Origin: Bacteroidota bacterium
GTDB taxonomy: Bacteria; Bacteroidota; Rhodothermia; Rhodothermales; UBA10348
Direction of reading: 5' to 3'
DNA: 64,000 nucleotides
Assembly: GCA_029262775.1 (NCBI GenBank)
Contig: JAJCYR010000042.1
Location: 22,812-86,811 of the forward strand
This document shows positions 50,944-59,353 of the stretch, one piece after another. The number at the start of each line of letters is the position of its first letter. The first letter of the stretch is position 1. A model generated the notes under the pieces. The model was not told where the DNA came from, ran no database searches, and saw only the letters and a program-made list of their open reading frames with translations. The position numbers and the translations under genes were made by a program.

Positions 50944-52149
50944 ATGACTCGCGCCTACATTGCCCTGGGATCGAACCTGGGCGAGCGGGCCCTCACCATA
51001 GCGCATGCGATCGATGCACTGGTCGCTTCTGAGCGCGTCTTGCTCGTCGCCGTCTCGTCGCTTTACGAGAGCGCTGCAATGACCCTTCCTGGCACCGACC
51101 CGCAGCCCGACTTCATTAACGCCGTCGTAGGTATCGATACGTCGCTCACGCCGCATGAGCTGCTCGAGCGCTGCCTGGACATTGAGAATGCGCACGGACG
51201 TAGGCGCCATTCCAGGGTGCGCTGGGAGGCGCGCACGCTCGACATGGACATCCTGCTCTACGGAGACATGCGGGTAGATTCGGAAGATCTCACCATACCC
51301 CATCCCGGACTCAGGTCCCGACCGTTTTTCCGCGAACCCCTCGCGGAAATTGCCCCGGATTTGGTCCTTCCTACCCCGTTGGAAGGGCGTGCAGAGTATC
51401 TTGAAGGCATGAGCCTCTTCGAAGACGAACATACAAGCAGCCCCTCCGCCGCCGGTGCCGCACGAACGGATGCCGCCTGTGCCGAGGCGGCAGATATTCC
51501 CGCCGCGCTGCCCGATAACCTCCAGTATGTGATCATTGAAGGCGTGATTGGCGCGGGCAAAACGTCGCTGGCGCGCCGCCTTGCCGAGCATTTTACGGGC
51601 CGCCTTGTACTCGAAGAATTCGATGACAATCCGTTTCTGGAACGTTTTTACGGGGACCGGCCCCGCTGGGCGCTACAGACACAGCTCAGCTTCCTGGCCA
51701 GCCGGTTCCGCCAGCAGCAAAGCCTGGCCCGGCAAGACCTGTTCCACAATGTCTCGGTCTCCGATTACGCCTTCGACAAAGACCGCATATTCGCACGCAT
51801 CAATTTGGATGGCGATGAACTGGGTCTATATGAGACCATGTTCTCCATCATGCAGCCGACCGTGCCCCGGCCGGACATGATCGTCTATCTGCAGGTTTCG
51901 ACCGATCGGCTCATGCACAATATTGCCGAGCGCGGACGCTCGTACGAAACCAACATGGAACGGGACTATATCGATGCGCTCAACCGGGCCTACAACGAAT
52001 ACTTCTTCCACTACACGGCCGGCCCACTCCTCATTGTGAACGCAACGCACATGGATTTCGTGAAACAATCTGCCCATTTGGACGAAATCATAAGGCAGAT
52101 CGCGGGCGATACGCCGCCCGGCACGCGTTACTTCAATCCGTCCCGCTGA
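50944..52149 (+). CDS. folK: Fused HPPK (FolK) and deoxynucleoside kinase
   Basis: The 401-residue protein starts with HPPK (MTRAYIALGSNLGERALTIA, then HGRRRHSRVRWEARTLDMDI), which phosphorylates the pterin in folate synthesis. After an Ala/Ser-rich linker (~150-190) the C-terminal half is a deoxynucleoside kinase: P-loop IIEGVIGAGKTSLARRLAEH, the ERF...DR and DYAFDKDRIFA motifs, and the IAERGRSYETNMERDYID lid. The ATG at 50944 (after AAGGAATGC) is the likely start; the track ATG at 50923 adds seven residues. Divergent from the GNAT-nitrilase gene. Confidence 0.9.
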   Translation: MTRAYIALGSNLGERALTIAHAIDALVASERVLLVAVSSLYESAAMTLPGTDPQPDFINAVVGIDTSLTPHELLERCLDIENAHGRRRHSRVRWEARTLDMDILLYGDMRVDSEDLTIPHPGLRSRPFFREPLAEIAPDLVLPTPLEGRAEYLEGMSLFEDEHTSSPSAAGAARTDAACAEAADIPAALPDNLQYVIIEGVIGAGKTSLARRLAEHFTGRLVLEEFDDNPFLERFYGDRPRWALQTQLSFLASRFRQQQSLARQDLFHNVSVSDYAFDKDRIFARINLDGDELGLYETMFSIMQPTVPRPDMIVYLQVSTDRLMHNIAERGRSYETNMERDYIDALNRAYNEYFFHYTAGPLLIVNATHMDFVKQSAHLDEIIRQIAGDTPPGTRYFNPSR

Positions 52150-52160
52150 CCGTCCCTACA

Positions 52161-52415
52161 ATGCTCTTCAAGTGGCTCCTTCTTGCCTTTATCGCTTGGT
52201 ATGTCTACCGGGCAGGCCGTAATCTGGTACGCGTCGCCCTCGGCAGGGCGGAAGAGCCCCTGACCGGGCGCGACCCACGGTCCCGATTCGACGCGGACTC
52301 TGGCGCACGTGACCAGCGTAATGACAGCGTGCGGATACACGTCGACCGCACGACGGCCTCTTCTTCGCGGCCCCCGGACAGCCAGATCGAGGACGCGCGG
52401 TTCAAGGATATGTAG
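52161..52415 (+). CDS. Small membrane protein, DUF4834-like
   Basis: The 84-residue protein has an N-terminal hydrophobic segment (MLFKWLLLAFIAWYVYRAGRN) and a charged tail ending SQIEDARFKDM. This resembles small Bacteroidota DUF4834 proteins. It starts 11 nt after folK. A diverged copy of its last ~17 codons (PPDSQIEDAWFRNM) recurs at about 53635-53687 next to the duplicated glmM end. Confidence 0.65.
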   Translation: MLFKWLLLAFIAWYVYRAGRNLVRVALGRAEEPLTGRDPRSRFDADSGARDQRNDSVRIHVDRTTASSSRPPDSQIEDARFKDM

Positions 52416-52439
52416 ACCCTGACACAGCACCAATTCGGC

Positions 52440-53430
52440 TCAATCGTCAACAAGGCCGGTCATCTGCGCCGAAAATTCCTCCATGGAACTGGCACGGATA
52501 GCCGCCCTGTGCAATTTTTTACAGATTTCGACCTCCAAGACGCTACCTATCACGTTCTTTACAGACTCAGGAACGCTACCAAATCGGATGTCAAGGGTAT
52601 CCAGCACACTTTCCTGGGCGTAGCTCAGGCGCCCCTGTTCCATTCCTTTCTCCATTCCTTTCTCCATCCCTTTCCGGATGCGGGAGTATCCGCATTCATA
52701 TAAATTTCTAAGAGCATGAAGTTTCCAGCGGCTTCGCTCTGCAATAGCACGCTCTCCGCCCGCAGTGGTCTCCTGCGCCTTGAGAATAGCCAGCACCAGG
52801 AGTGCAAATGGGTTACTGCTTGCAGCGAGTTGGTCCTCCTGGCCCCGAAAATCCAGCAGCTTCGCCGCTGGGAAAACGAATCGAAGTCGGCATCCCCAGA
52901 AGCGTGTTGAAGAACCAGCGTGCACCAAGATGCGAGCGCCGGAATGCCAGATGCAAGGCGTCCCGACGCCGAATAGCAGCGCTATTCGAAGGAGGGACAA
53001 CGCAGTAGATGGCGTTTCGCCGCCGCAGAAGGGTGTGTGATGGGTTTTCAACACGCTTCCAAAGTTCCGTCTGGAAGGCACCGGATCGCCAGGCGGTATC
53101 GGAGTCGGCGAGTAGTGCCAAGCTGACAACATCCGCCCCGTATCGGTCAAGGAGTCGGTAGTAGTAGGTGAACATACGCCGCGCAAAATCGCCATCGGGG
53201 TGACTTTGCACTTCGATGTGGACCATGACGAGTGCCGGCCCACCTCCAAACCGTTTGACCTCCACCAGTTTGTCCACAAAACGCGCTCCGGTTCGGTTGT
53301 CCCGATTCAGCTTTGAGAGCTCCTTGTCTCGCGACTTGAAGCCAGCGCACCAGTCTATACCTGCATGAGCCGCCGGAAAAAGCAGCGCCATGAAGTCCTC
53401 GAAAAACGCATACCGCCGCCATGCTCACGC
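52440..53430 (-). pseudogene. Second Rpn-family gene, frameshifted and interrupted by an insert
   Basis: The two frames together (track ORFs 52440-53279 and 52813-53391) match the intact rpn at 48212: FFEDFMALLFPAAHAGIDW, FVDKLVEVKRF, VHIEVQSHPDGDFARRMFTY, then GCRLRFVFPAAKLLDFRGQE and the same tail. The reading is broken by a 159-bp insert at 52900-53058 and needs a frame change. The start region is also degraded (no ATG before the FFEDF block). It is a dead paralogue. Confidence 0.85.
52900..53058. mobile_element. MITE-like 159-bp insertion with terminal inverted repeats
   Basis: The ends are AAGCGTGTTGAAGAACC and GGTTTTCAACACGCTT, near-perfect inverted repeats (one-base gap difference). 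It interrupts the second rpn gene: the sequence resumes with CTTCTGGGGATGCC where the uninterrupted paralogue suggests CTTTGGGGATGCC, so a short imperfect target duplication is possible. No ORF for a transposase is inside. The left end recurs at 3064-3080. Confidence 0.6.
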
Positions 53431-53485
53431 CCTGCCCATTGTATCTCCCGTGAGATGCATAGACACGGGACAGCAGGCAACGTGA

Positions 53486-53609
53486 CCTTCTACGTCTCGA
53501 GCAGTTCCGCCATGAATCGCTGTCCGAGCTCGTCGGCCACGTCCCTGGCCCCCGCTTCGGCGTAAACCCGAATAATGGGTTCGGTATTGGATTTTCGCAT
53601 GTGCACCCA
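53486..53609 (-). repeat. 124-bp direct repeat: duplicate of the glmM 3' end
   Basis: This segment matches 55528-55651 with 3 mismatches and encodes the last GlmM residues (WVHMRKSNTEPIIRVYAEAG...AELLET). It ends abruptly at 53609, where a diverged copy of the small-gene 3' end begins. It has no upstream catalytic part and is not a gene. With the true glmM end it flanks the AbiE module. Confidence 0.92.
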
Positions 53610-53690
53610 TATGCACGTCGAACAGGTACCGCGCGCCTCCCACCCGCCAGACAGCCAGATCGAAGATGCATGGTTCCGGAACATGTGAAT
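53610..53690 (+). pseudogene. Fragment of a DUF4834-like gene 3' end
   Basis: Reading rightward, the sequence ends PPDSQIEDAWFRNM-stop, the same as the C-terminus of the 52161 gene apart from substitutions. The upstream part of that gene is missing. Identity is roughly 70% by eye, clearly lower than the adjacent glmM repeat. Confidence 0.65.
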
Positions 53691-53743
53691 TCAATCGGAA
53701 CTTCGTGACTCATCAAGTGTCACAAGAAGCGCTCTAAACCACA

Positions 53744-53749
53744 TATAAT
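53744..53749 (+). promoter_or_regulatory. Candidate -10 box for the abiE operon
   Basis: TATAAT lies 18 nt before the AbiEi start codon. A convincing -35 was not found at the usual spacing, so this is only a partial promoter call. Confidence 0.4.
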
Positions 53750-53766
53750 GGATTTACAGCACGCCC

Positions 53767-54561
53767 ATGACACGTTCGATTCCGACTTGGCTGACACCTA
53801 TTACCCAAGAGCTCGAGTTGGAGCGACCGGCGGTCGTAACCACGGACTATATAGCCGATTTGCGACATAAATTCGGAGTGAGTCCTCCACCGAACCGGAT
53901 AATTGAACATCTCTCCGAACGCGGATGGTTGCTGAAAACCGGAATTCGTGGCGCTTGGGAGTTCATTCCTGCTGAAAGAGCCAGCGCCCTCTCGGCAGGT
54001 AGTCCACTCCTTGAATTGAAAGGGGCACTCGCGCTCGCACACGACCTGCCTGTTGCATTGGCTCTGGGTTCTGCTCTTTGGATGTACGACCTGGCCGATC
54101 GTCCTCCTGAGCCTCATGAGATTGCCATACCATCGCGCATGCACCTACCAATCGGCCTGCGTCGCACATACCGAATCGTGCGCCACTCCATACATACCGA
54201 TTTGAGAATCGTTGAGAACCTCCCCGTTCATAGCCCAGCTTCCGTTTTAGTGCATCTTGCAAGCCGCCCATCTGACGTTCGCAGTTGGTCCAGTGTTATT
54301 GAAGCCCTCCCAGAACTGATGTCAATGGCAGACAAGACAGACATCCTGGTGGAACTGGAGGGGCGGTCTCATGCTACCAACGTGCGCTTTGCATACCTAT
54401 ATGAACACATCGCTCCCGAGTTGATCCACGAACTCCGTATCGAGCCTGCTGGCAAGGTCTGGTTTGGCCCACGAGGTCGCCTGCGTAGACATAGTAGTCA
54501 TTGGAATCTGGCAGACACAGTCCTTCCGGTCGCCCCAGGTACGACCCGCCCCACAGCATGA
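53767..54561 (+). CDS. AbiEi-family antitoxin (type IV toxin-antitoxin)
   Basis: The 264-residue protein has an N-terminal winged-helix-like part (FGVSPPPNRIIEHLSERGWLLKTGIRGAWEFIP) and the family's central ALALGSALWMYDLADRPPEPHEIAIPS and C-terminal conserved core. AbiEi antitoxins bind the operon promoter and counter the AbiEii nucleotidyltransferase. It overlaps the downstream toxin gene by 4 nt. The reading frame is intact, unlike its toxin partner. Confidence 0.8.
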   Translation: MTRSIPTWLTPITQELELERPAVVTTDYIADLRHKFGVSPPPNRIIEHLSERGWLLKTGIRGAWEFIPAERASALSAGSPLLELKGALALAHDLPVALALGSALWMYDLADRPPEPHEIAIPSRMHLPIGLRRTYRIVRHSIHTDLRIVENLPVHSPASVLVHLASRPSDVRSWSSVIEALPELMSMADKTDILVELEGRSHATNVRFAYLYEHIAPELIHELRIEPAGKVWFGPRGRLRRHSSHWNLADTVLPVAPGTTRPTA

Positions 54562-55507
54562 TTGGAAAAGATCACACACTGACATCAGGTCATGTCAGCC
54601 GTCATATACCGCCAGCGTCACGCGTGGGAGTCGACATTGCACTTCTCGACATCGCCCAGGATTTTTTACTGGCTCACCTGTGCGAGCGTCAGGTAATTGG
54701 TGGTCTGGTCGTCTTTAAGGGTGGCACGGCCCTTAGAAAGTTATACGCAGGAACGACGGGACGTTTTTCAACAGATATGGATTTCGCCTCACTTGAGGCG
54801 CATGAAAACCGTGTTGACCTTGCGGATGTCATCGCTGAAGAATGTCAGGTCACGCTGGGACCTTTTCAGTTTGAGCCGACAAATGCGCGGGGACGGTGGC
54901 GTATACGTGTCTCCAGCCCTTTCGGGAATCCGACCGTCACGATAAAAATAGACATCAGGACCTCCTTGCTGGCTTCAACCCGGTGTGAGACCCGTAGTAT
55001 CCGTGCCTATCCATGGCCGGTACGGATTTTCCATGCCAGCCATCACTTCCATGCGTCTGGAGGAAATTCTTGCGGAGAAAATCGCCCGCCTGACGCGTGT
55101 TTCAACGGCAAGGGACGCGTTCGACCTGGTGTGGGGCAGCCACAACATCTCCGCACTCCGGATTCTCAAACACAGTCGTGCGACACATTGCAATTCTCAA
55201 AGTCTGGGTAGATTATAATGGCCTTCGTCCCGGATGGGCGAAAGCCTTGAGTCCTCAGACGTTTGATCCGGAGCGCTGGTTCACGTACCGAACGCACTGG
55301 GATGATGAACAGATCGGACTGTTATCACACCCTCCTCCACCCCTGTCACAGCTTGAATCTGATTTGCACACGTACTTTCATTGGCTTCGCAATATGACTG
55401 ACTCGGAATCGCAGTGGGCAACCTGCGACCAGAATAGCCGTGGTGATGTCATCGACGCCATTCGTCGCTTGGAGAATGGAGCTCAGGCAGATACCCACTT
55501 GTGGTGA
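54558..55507 (+). pseudogene. AbiEii-family nucleotidyltransferase toxin, broken by two frameshifts
   Basis: From ATG 54558 one frame reads MIGKDHTLTSGHVSRHIP... with the nucleotidyltransferase core VVFKGGTALRKLYAGTTGRFSTDMDFAS, through VTIKIDIRTSLLA. Around 54970-54985 the family sequence moves to another frame (SVPIHGRYGFSMPAITSMRLEEILAEKIARLT). Around 55175-55185 it moves again (VVRHIAILKVWVDYNGLRPGWAKALSPQTF). Together the three frames restore a full-length AbiEii, so two indels have inactivated it unless the shifts are sequencing errors. It overlaps the antitoxin stop (ATGA). Confidence 0.75.
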
Positions 55508-55527
55508 GTGCTCGTTCATCTTTCACC

Positions 55528-55651
55528 CCTTCTACGCCTCGAGCAGTTCCGCCATGAATCGCTGTCCGAGCTCGGCGGCCACGTCCCTGGCCCCCGCTTC
55601 GGCATAAACCCGAATAATGGGTTCGGTATTGGATTTTCGCATGTGCACCCA
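55528..55651 (-). repeat. 124-bp direct repeat: the genuine glmM 3' end
   Basis: This is the 3' end of the intact glmM, differing from the 53486 copy at three bases. The two copies are 2,042 bp apart in direct orientation. Recombination between them could remove the AbiE module. Confidence 0.92.
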
Positions 55652-56947
55652 GCCTTCGTCGAGGTCCACTTTCACGCCATCCACGGTCGATACGCGGGCC
55701 CCGCTGTAGCGGCGCGCCATCTGCCCAAGGAGCGCATCCGCGTCCCGGTCGCCGATGTCGGTTTTCATTTTCACGATGTGGTAGACCGGCATGCGGGATC
55801 GCAGTTCGGAGAGCGATACGCCCTCGGTCGCGAGGTGCTGAAGCGTGAAGGCGACGCCCACGAGCGCATCGCGCCCGTAATGCAGCGCGGGAAGAATGAC
55901 GCCTCCGTTACCCTCACCGCCAAGGACCGCGCCTCGCCGTTTCATTTCCTCTACGACATTGATTTCGCCCACCGCCGAGCGAAACACCTGCTGCCCATAC
56001 TGGGCCGCCACGTCCTCAATGGCCCGGGACGATGACAGATTGGTGACGAACGGTCCCGTGTGGTGCCGCCACCAGAAGTCGGCAGCAATGACCTGCGTGA
56101 GCTCTTCACTCATATAGCGACCGCCGTCTTCGATGAGCGCCAGGCGGTCGGCATCAGGATCGACCACGATCCCCAGGTCAGCGCCTTCGCGCTCGACCAC
56201 GCGGCAGGTGTCAATGAGGTTCTCTGGCAGCGGCTCGGCCGGATGCGCGAACAGGCCTGTCGGCTCGCAGTTGACCTCGATAATGTTCTCCGCCGCCACG
56301 CCCAGTCGCCGGAGCAGCGCAGGAATGGCCACGCCGCCCACCGAGTTCACGCCGTCCACCACGACGCGGAAATCCCGCGCGGCAATGGCCTCTGGATTTA
56401 TTTCGGGGAGTGCCAGGATCTGGTCTATGTGCTCGTCCAGATAGTCGCGCTGCGCGCGGCCGCCGAGCGCATTCCACGCGGCCCAGGGCGCAGCGGCAGG
56501 CGCAGCGGCGGCGGACCCAGCCTCGGCCCGGGCTATCACGTCTCCGGCTTCCTCGGGCGTCAGGAATTCGCCCGTCGGGCCGAGCAATTTGAGCGCATTC
56601 CACTCGGCCGGGTTGTGGCTTGCGCTGAGAATAATACCTCCGGCCGCCCGCTCCCGTATCACCGCCAATTCGACGGTCGGCGTCGTGGCGAGCCCCGCAT
56701 TGATCACGTCCAGCCCGGCCGCCTGCAGCGTGCTCATGGTGATTTCGGCGTAGACGGGGCCCGAGACGCGGGCATCGCGGCCCACGACAACCGCGGGACG
56801 GGCCGCGCCCTGTCGCTCGCCCGCCGCGCCCGCCTTCTCCCTACACCAGGCGGCGTAGGCCGCCACAAAGCGAACCAGGACCTCTGGATTCAGCCCATCG
56901 CCCACAATACCACGGATACCAGAAATCGAAACGACGAGTGCTGCCAT
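55532..56947 (-). CDS. glmM: Phosphoglucosamine mutase (GlmM)
   Basis: The 471-residue phosphohexomutase makes glucosamine-1-phosphate for peptidoglycan and lipopolysaccharide. It begins LVVSISGIRGIVGDGLN, has the phospho-serine loop ILSASHNPAEWNALK, the metal loop VVDPDADRLALIEDGG, the sugar-binding GGEGNGGVI, and the phosphate-binding RKSNTEPIIRVYAEA. The sequence is closer to the Bacteroidota GlmM/PMM type than to E. coli. Its 3' end is duplicated at 53486. It follows the SIMPL gene by 3 nt. Confidence 0.92.
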   Translation of the reverse strand: MAALVVSISGIRGIVGDGLNPEVLVRFVAAYAAWCREKAGAAGERQGAARPAVVVGRDARVSGPVYAEITMSTLQAAGLDVINAGLATTPTVELAVIRERAAGGIILSASHNPAEWNALKLLGPTGEFLTPEEAGDVIARAEAGSAAAAPAAAPWAAWNALGGRAQRDYLDEHIDQILALPEINPEAIAARDFRVVVDGVNSVGGVAIPALLRRLGVAAENIIEVNCEPTGLFAHPAEPLPENLIDTCRVVEREGADLGIVVDPDADRLALIEDGGRYMSEELTQVIAADFWWRHHTGPFVTNLSSSRAIEDVAAQYGQQVFRSAVGEINVVEEMKRRGAVLGGEGNGGVILPALHYGRDALVGVAFTLQHLATEGVSLSELRSRMPVYHIVKMKTDIGDRDADALLGQMARRYSGARVSTVDGVKVDLDEGWVHMRKSNTEPIIRVYAEAGARDVAAELGQRFMAELLEA

Positions 56948-56950
56948 CGG

Positions 56951-57694
56951 CTACTTCTGGAACGCGTTGAAATGAACCTGCACGGCGGCGCGTACCGTAA
57001 TCGTGCCCTCGGCCCAGGCCTCCGGGTTTCCACCGCCATCACCTTTCTGCAGCATGGCGCTTTCAACACGCATCATGGACTGCGGCGCGCTCACCCCTTC
57101 CTCCGTTACCGATACGGCCCGGACGTGATTATAATCCAGTCCATCGGCAATGGCGCGGGCTCGGCGGCGGGCGTCAATAACAGCCAGACGGAGCGCTTCG
57201 ACTTCATGATCATTCGGCTCGGCGAGCATGTACTGGACGCCGTCTATCCGGTTGGCCCCATTTTCCACGATCAAAGCCACGAGTCCCGGCAACTGACCGA
57301 GGTCACGCACCGTGATACGCACACTGCGCACGGCCTCAAAGCCTGCTTCCACCCACTCGCGCCGATCACCGTTCCACTCCCGGTGCGGCTGCAGGCGGAC
57401 GCTGGCCACCTGCAAATCGGTCTCGGGCACGCCGGCTGCGCGAACGGCCCGCAGGACTTTCGCTGTTTCCGATTCACTCAGCTCGGAGGCGCGGTCCGGC
57501 TCGGCGCTTCGAGTCACGATGGAAACACGCACCTCCGCCATGTCGGCGGGAATCTCAATTCGCCCCTCGCCGCGCGTTGAAATAGAGGTTATCTGGGCCG
57601 CCGCTGGCGCGGCGGCCAGCAACATCAGGGCCACGAACAGGAAACGGGCAGGATAAGCAGCGCAAGCGCCGCATCGATCAAAATAAATACGCAT
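56951..57694 (-). CDS. SIMPL (DUF541) domain periplasmic protein
   Basis: The 247-residue protein starts MRIYFDRCGACAAYPARFLF with a signal peptide ending APAAAQ. The mature part begins ITSISTRGEGRIEIPADMAE, the conserved SIMPL start, and includes ARRRARAIADGL. SIMPL proteins are linked to stress tolerance and surface integrity; function here is unknown. It lies 43 nt from the asnS end and precedes glmM. The track start at 57733 adds 13 residues. Confidence 0.85.
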   Translation of the reverse strand: MRIYFDRCGACAAYPARFLFVALMLLAAAPAAAQITSISTRGEGRIEIPADMAEVRVSIVTRSAEPDRASELSESETAKVLRAVRAAGVPETDLQVASVRLQPHREWNGDRREWVEAGFEAVRSVRITVRDLGQLPGLVALIVENGANRIDGVQYMLAEPNDHEVEALRLAVIDARRRARAIADGLDYNHVRAVSVTEEGVSAPQSMMRVESAMLQKGDGGGNPEAWAEGTITVRAAVQVHFNAFQK

Positions 57695-57737
57695 ATCGCT
57701 GTGGGTTTGGTGGTGGGCTGGTACGTACTTCACCGGC

Positions 57738-59243
57738 TCAAGGATACAGCCGGTCGAGTGTCCGAGGGAACGGAATGGTCTCGCGCAGGTGGTGCAGGCC
57801 GCAGATCCATGTCACGGTCCGCTCGAGGCCCAGGCCGTACCCGCTGTGCGGTACCGACCCGTACCGGCGCAGGTCAAAGTACCAGGAGAACACCTCTTCG
57901 GGGAGCCCATGTTCCTTGACCTGCCGCTCGAGAAACGCCAGGTCCGTCGCGCGCTCGCCGCCGCCCACGATTTCGCCGTAGCCCTCGGGGGCCAGGACGT
58001 CCATGCCAAGCGCCAGACGGTCATCTTCCGGATCGCGCTTCATATAGAACGCCTTGAACTGCTGCGGAAAGCGGTGCACAATGATGGGCCGATCGAAGTG
58101 CCACGTAATCAGCGTCTCGTCGCTGCCACCGAAATCCGACCCCCATTCGAACGCATTAGCCGATGCCTGCCACCTGGGCAGGTTGCGCAACTGCTCCTCG
58201 ATATCCGTGAGGCGCGTCTGGATCTCGATTTCGCGCGCATCCATGTTGCGCTTTTCCCATTTTTTGACCTGTCCGTAGCGTGCTTTGCTGTCCTCGCGCT
58301 CACGCCCGAGGGCCTCCTGCTCCTTTTCGAGGGCCGCGATCTTTTCGGTCACCATGCGGCGCGTCGTGTCCGACTTCAGGAGATCGACCGCCTCGGTATA
58401 GGTCACGCGCGGAAACGGACCCGTCGAGCGCTCGAGCGGCGCCGTGTCGCGCTCCAGCACGTCGAGTTCCACGCGGCAGCCCCGAAGCGCGTCAGCCACA
58501 ATGCGGGACAGCATTTCCTCGGCCAATTGCATGGCCATGGCGAGGTCATAGAACGCCATTTCGGGCTCAATCATCCAGAACTCGGTCAAATGCCGCCGCG
58601 TCTTGGATTTTTCGGCCCGGAACGTGGGCCCGAACGTGTAAATGCGCCCCATGGCCATCGCCATCGCCTCGCCGTGCAGCTGCCCGGATTGTGTGAGATA
58701 GGCCTTCGTATCGAAATAATCCATTTCGAAGAGGGTCGACGTCCCCTCGACGGCATTTCCGGTCAGAATGGGCGCATCCATCTGGATGAAGCCCTGCTCC
58801 TGGAAAAACTGGTGGATGGACATGATGACGCGGTTGCGCACGCGCATGATGGCCCATTGGCGGCGGCTTCGCAGCCAGAGGTGCCGGTGGTTCATGAGAA
58901 AATCGATCCCATGCTCCTTCGGCGTAATCGGATACTCTTCGGCCTTGTGGATCAGCTCGGCGGCGGTCACCTGCACTTCGTATCCGCCCACCTGGCGCTC
59001 GTCGGCGCGTACAAGACCCGTCACGGCGAGGGCGCTCTCCTGCGTCGCCTCATCGGCAGCCGCCCATGAGGCGGCACTGACTTCGCCCTCATTCACGACG
59101 CACTGACACAGCCCCGTGCCATCGCGAAGTATCAGAAAATAGAGCCCCTTCGAGCCTCGTTTGTTCTGCAGCCACCCCTTGAGCGTAACCGTTTTCCCCT
59201 CACTCGATGCGAGCGCATCGATATACGTATGATCCAGTGTCAT
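57738..59243 (-). CDS. asnS: Asparagine--tRNA ligase with coiled-coil insertion
   Basis: The 501-residue class IIb synthetase has the OB-fold anticodon domain (VTLKGWLQNKRGSKGLYFLI), motif 2 IYTFGPTFRAEKSKTRRHLTEFWMIEPE, and motif 3 GYGLGLERTVTWICGL, with the AsnRS-type active site. Residues ~292-362 contain a highly charged predicted coiled coil (KIAALEKEQEALGREREDSK...KRNMDAREIEIQTRLTDIEE) inserted in the catalytic domain. Residues before and after join the normal fold, so it is an in-frame insertion. The start at 59243 is normal. Confidence 0.93.
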   Translation of the reverse strand: MTLDHTYIDALASSEGKTVTLKGWLQNKRGSKGLYFLILRDGTGLCQCVVNEGEVSAASWAAADEATQESALAVTGLVRADERQVGGYEVQVTAAELIHKAEEYPITPKEHGIDFLMNHRHLWLRSRRQWAIMRVRNRVIMSIHQFFQEQGFIQMDAPILTGNAVEGTSTLFEMDYFDTKAYLTQSGQLHGEAMAMAMGRIYTFGPTFRAEKSKTRRHLTEFWMIEPEMAFYDLAMAMQLAEEMLSRIVADALRGCRVELDVLERDTAPLERSTGPFPRVTYTEAVDLLKSDTTRRMVTEKIAALEKEQEALGREREDSKARYGQVKKWEKRNMDAREIEIQTRLTDIEEQLRNLPRWQASANAFEWGSDFGGSDETLITWHFDRPIIVHRFPQQFKAFYMKRDPEDDRLALGMDVLAPEGYGEIVGGGERATDLAFLERQVKEHGLPEEVFSWYFDLRRYGSVPHSGYGLGLERTVTWICGLHHLRETIPFPRTLDRLYP

Positions 59244-59353
59244 ATCCCCTCGGCTTAGTTGTAGGCGCCCTCCATTCGGGTCGTAGTCAGCGCAGCAAAA
59301 TACAATTCGCGCGCCGACTTACCGCACGCGCTTACCGAGAAGGCTGTTGAATC

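Noticed and set aside
53410-53485. Possible start of the second rpn gene near 53426
   Set aside because: No in-frame ATG with the conserved N-terminus (FWKEVLDVFFEDF); the region is degraded, so it was left within the pseudogene margin.
56060-57580. 506-residue plus-strand ORF
   Set aside because: Antisense of glmM and the SIMPL gene across their junction; a real gene would not span both so exactly.
57789-59069. 426-residue plus-strand ORF
   Set aside because: Antisense of asnS.
59337-59350. GAAGGCTGTTGAA-like words at 59338, 43034 and 44833, similar to the MITE end
   Set aside because: They match only partly, have no inverted partner nearby and one lies in coding sequence; chance or loose similarity is likely.
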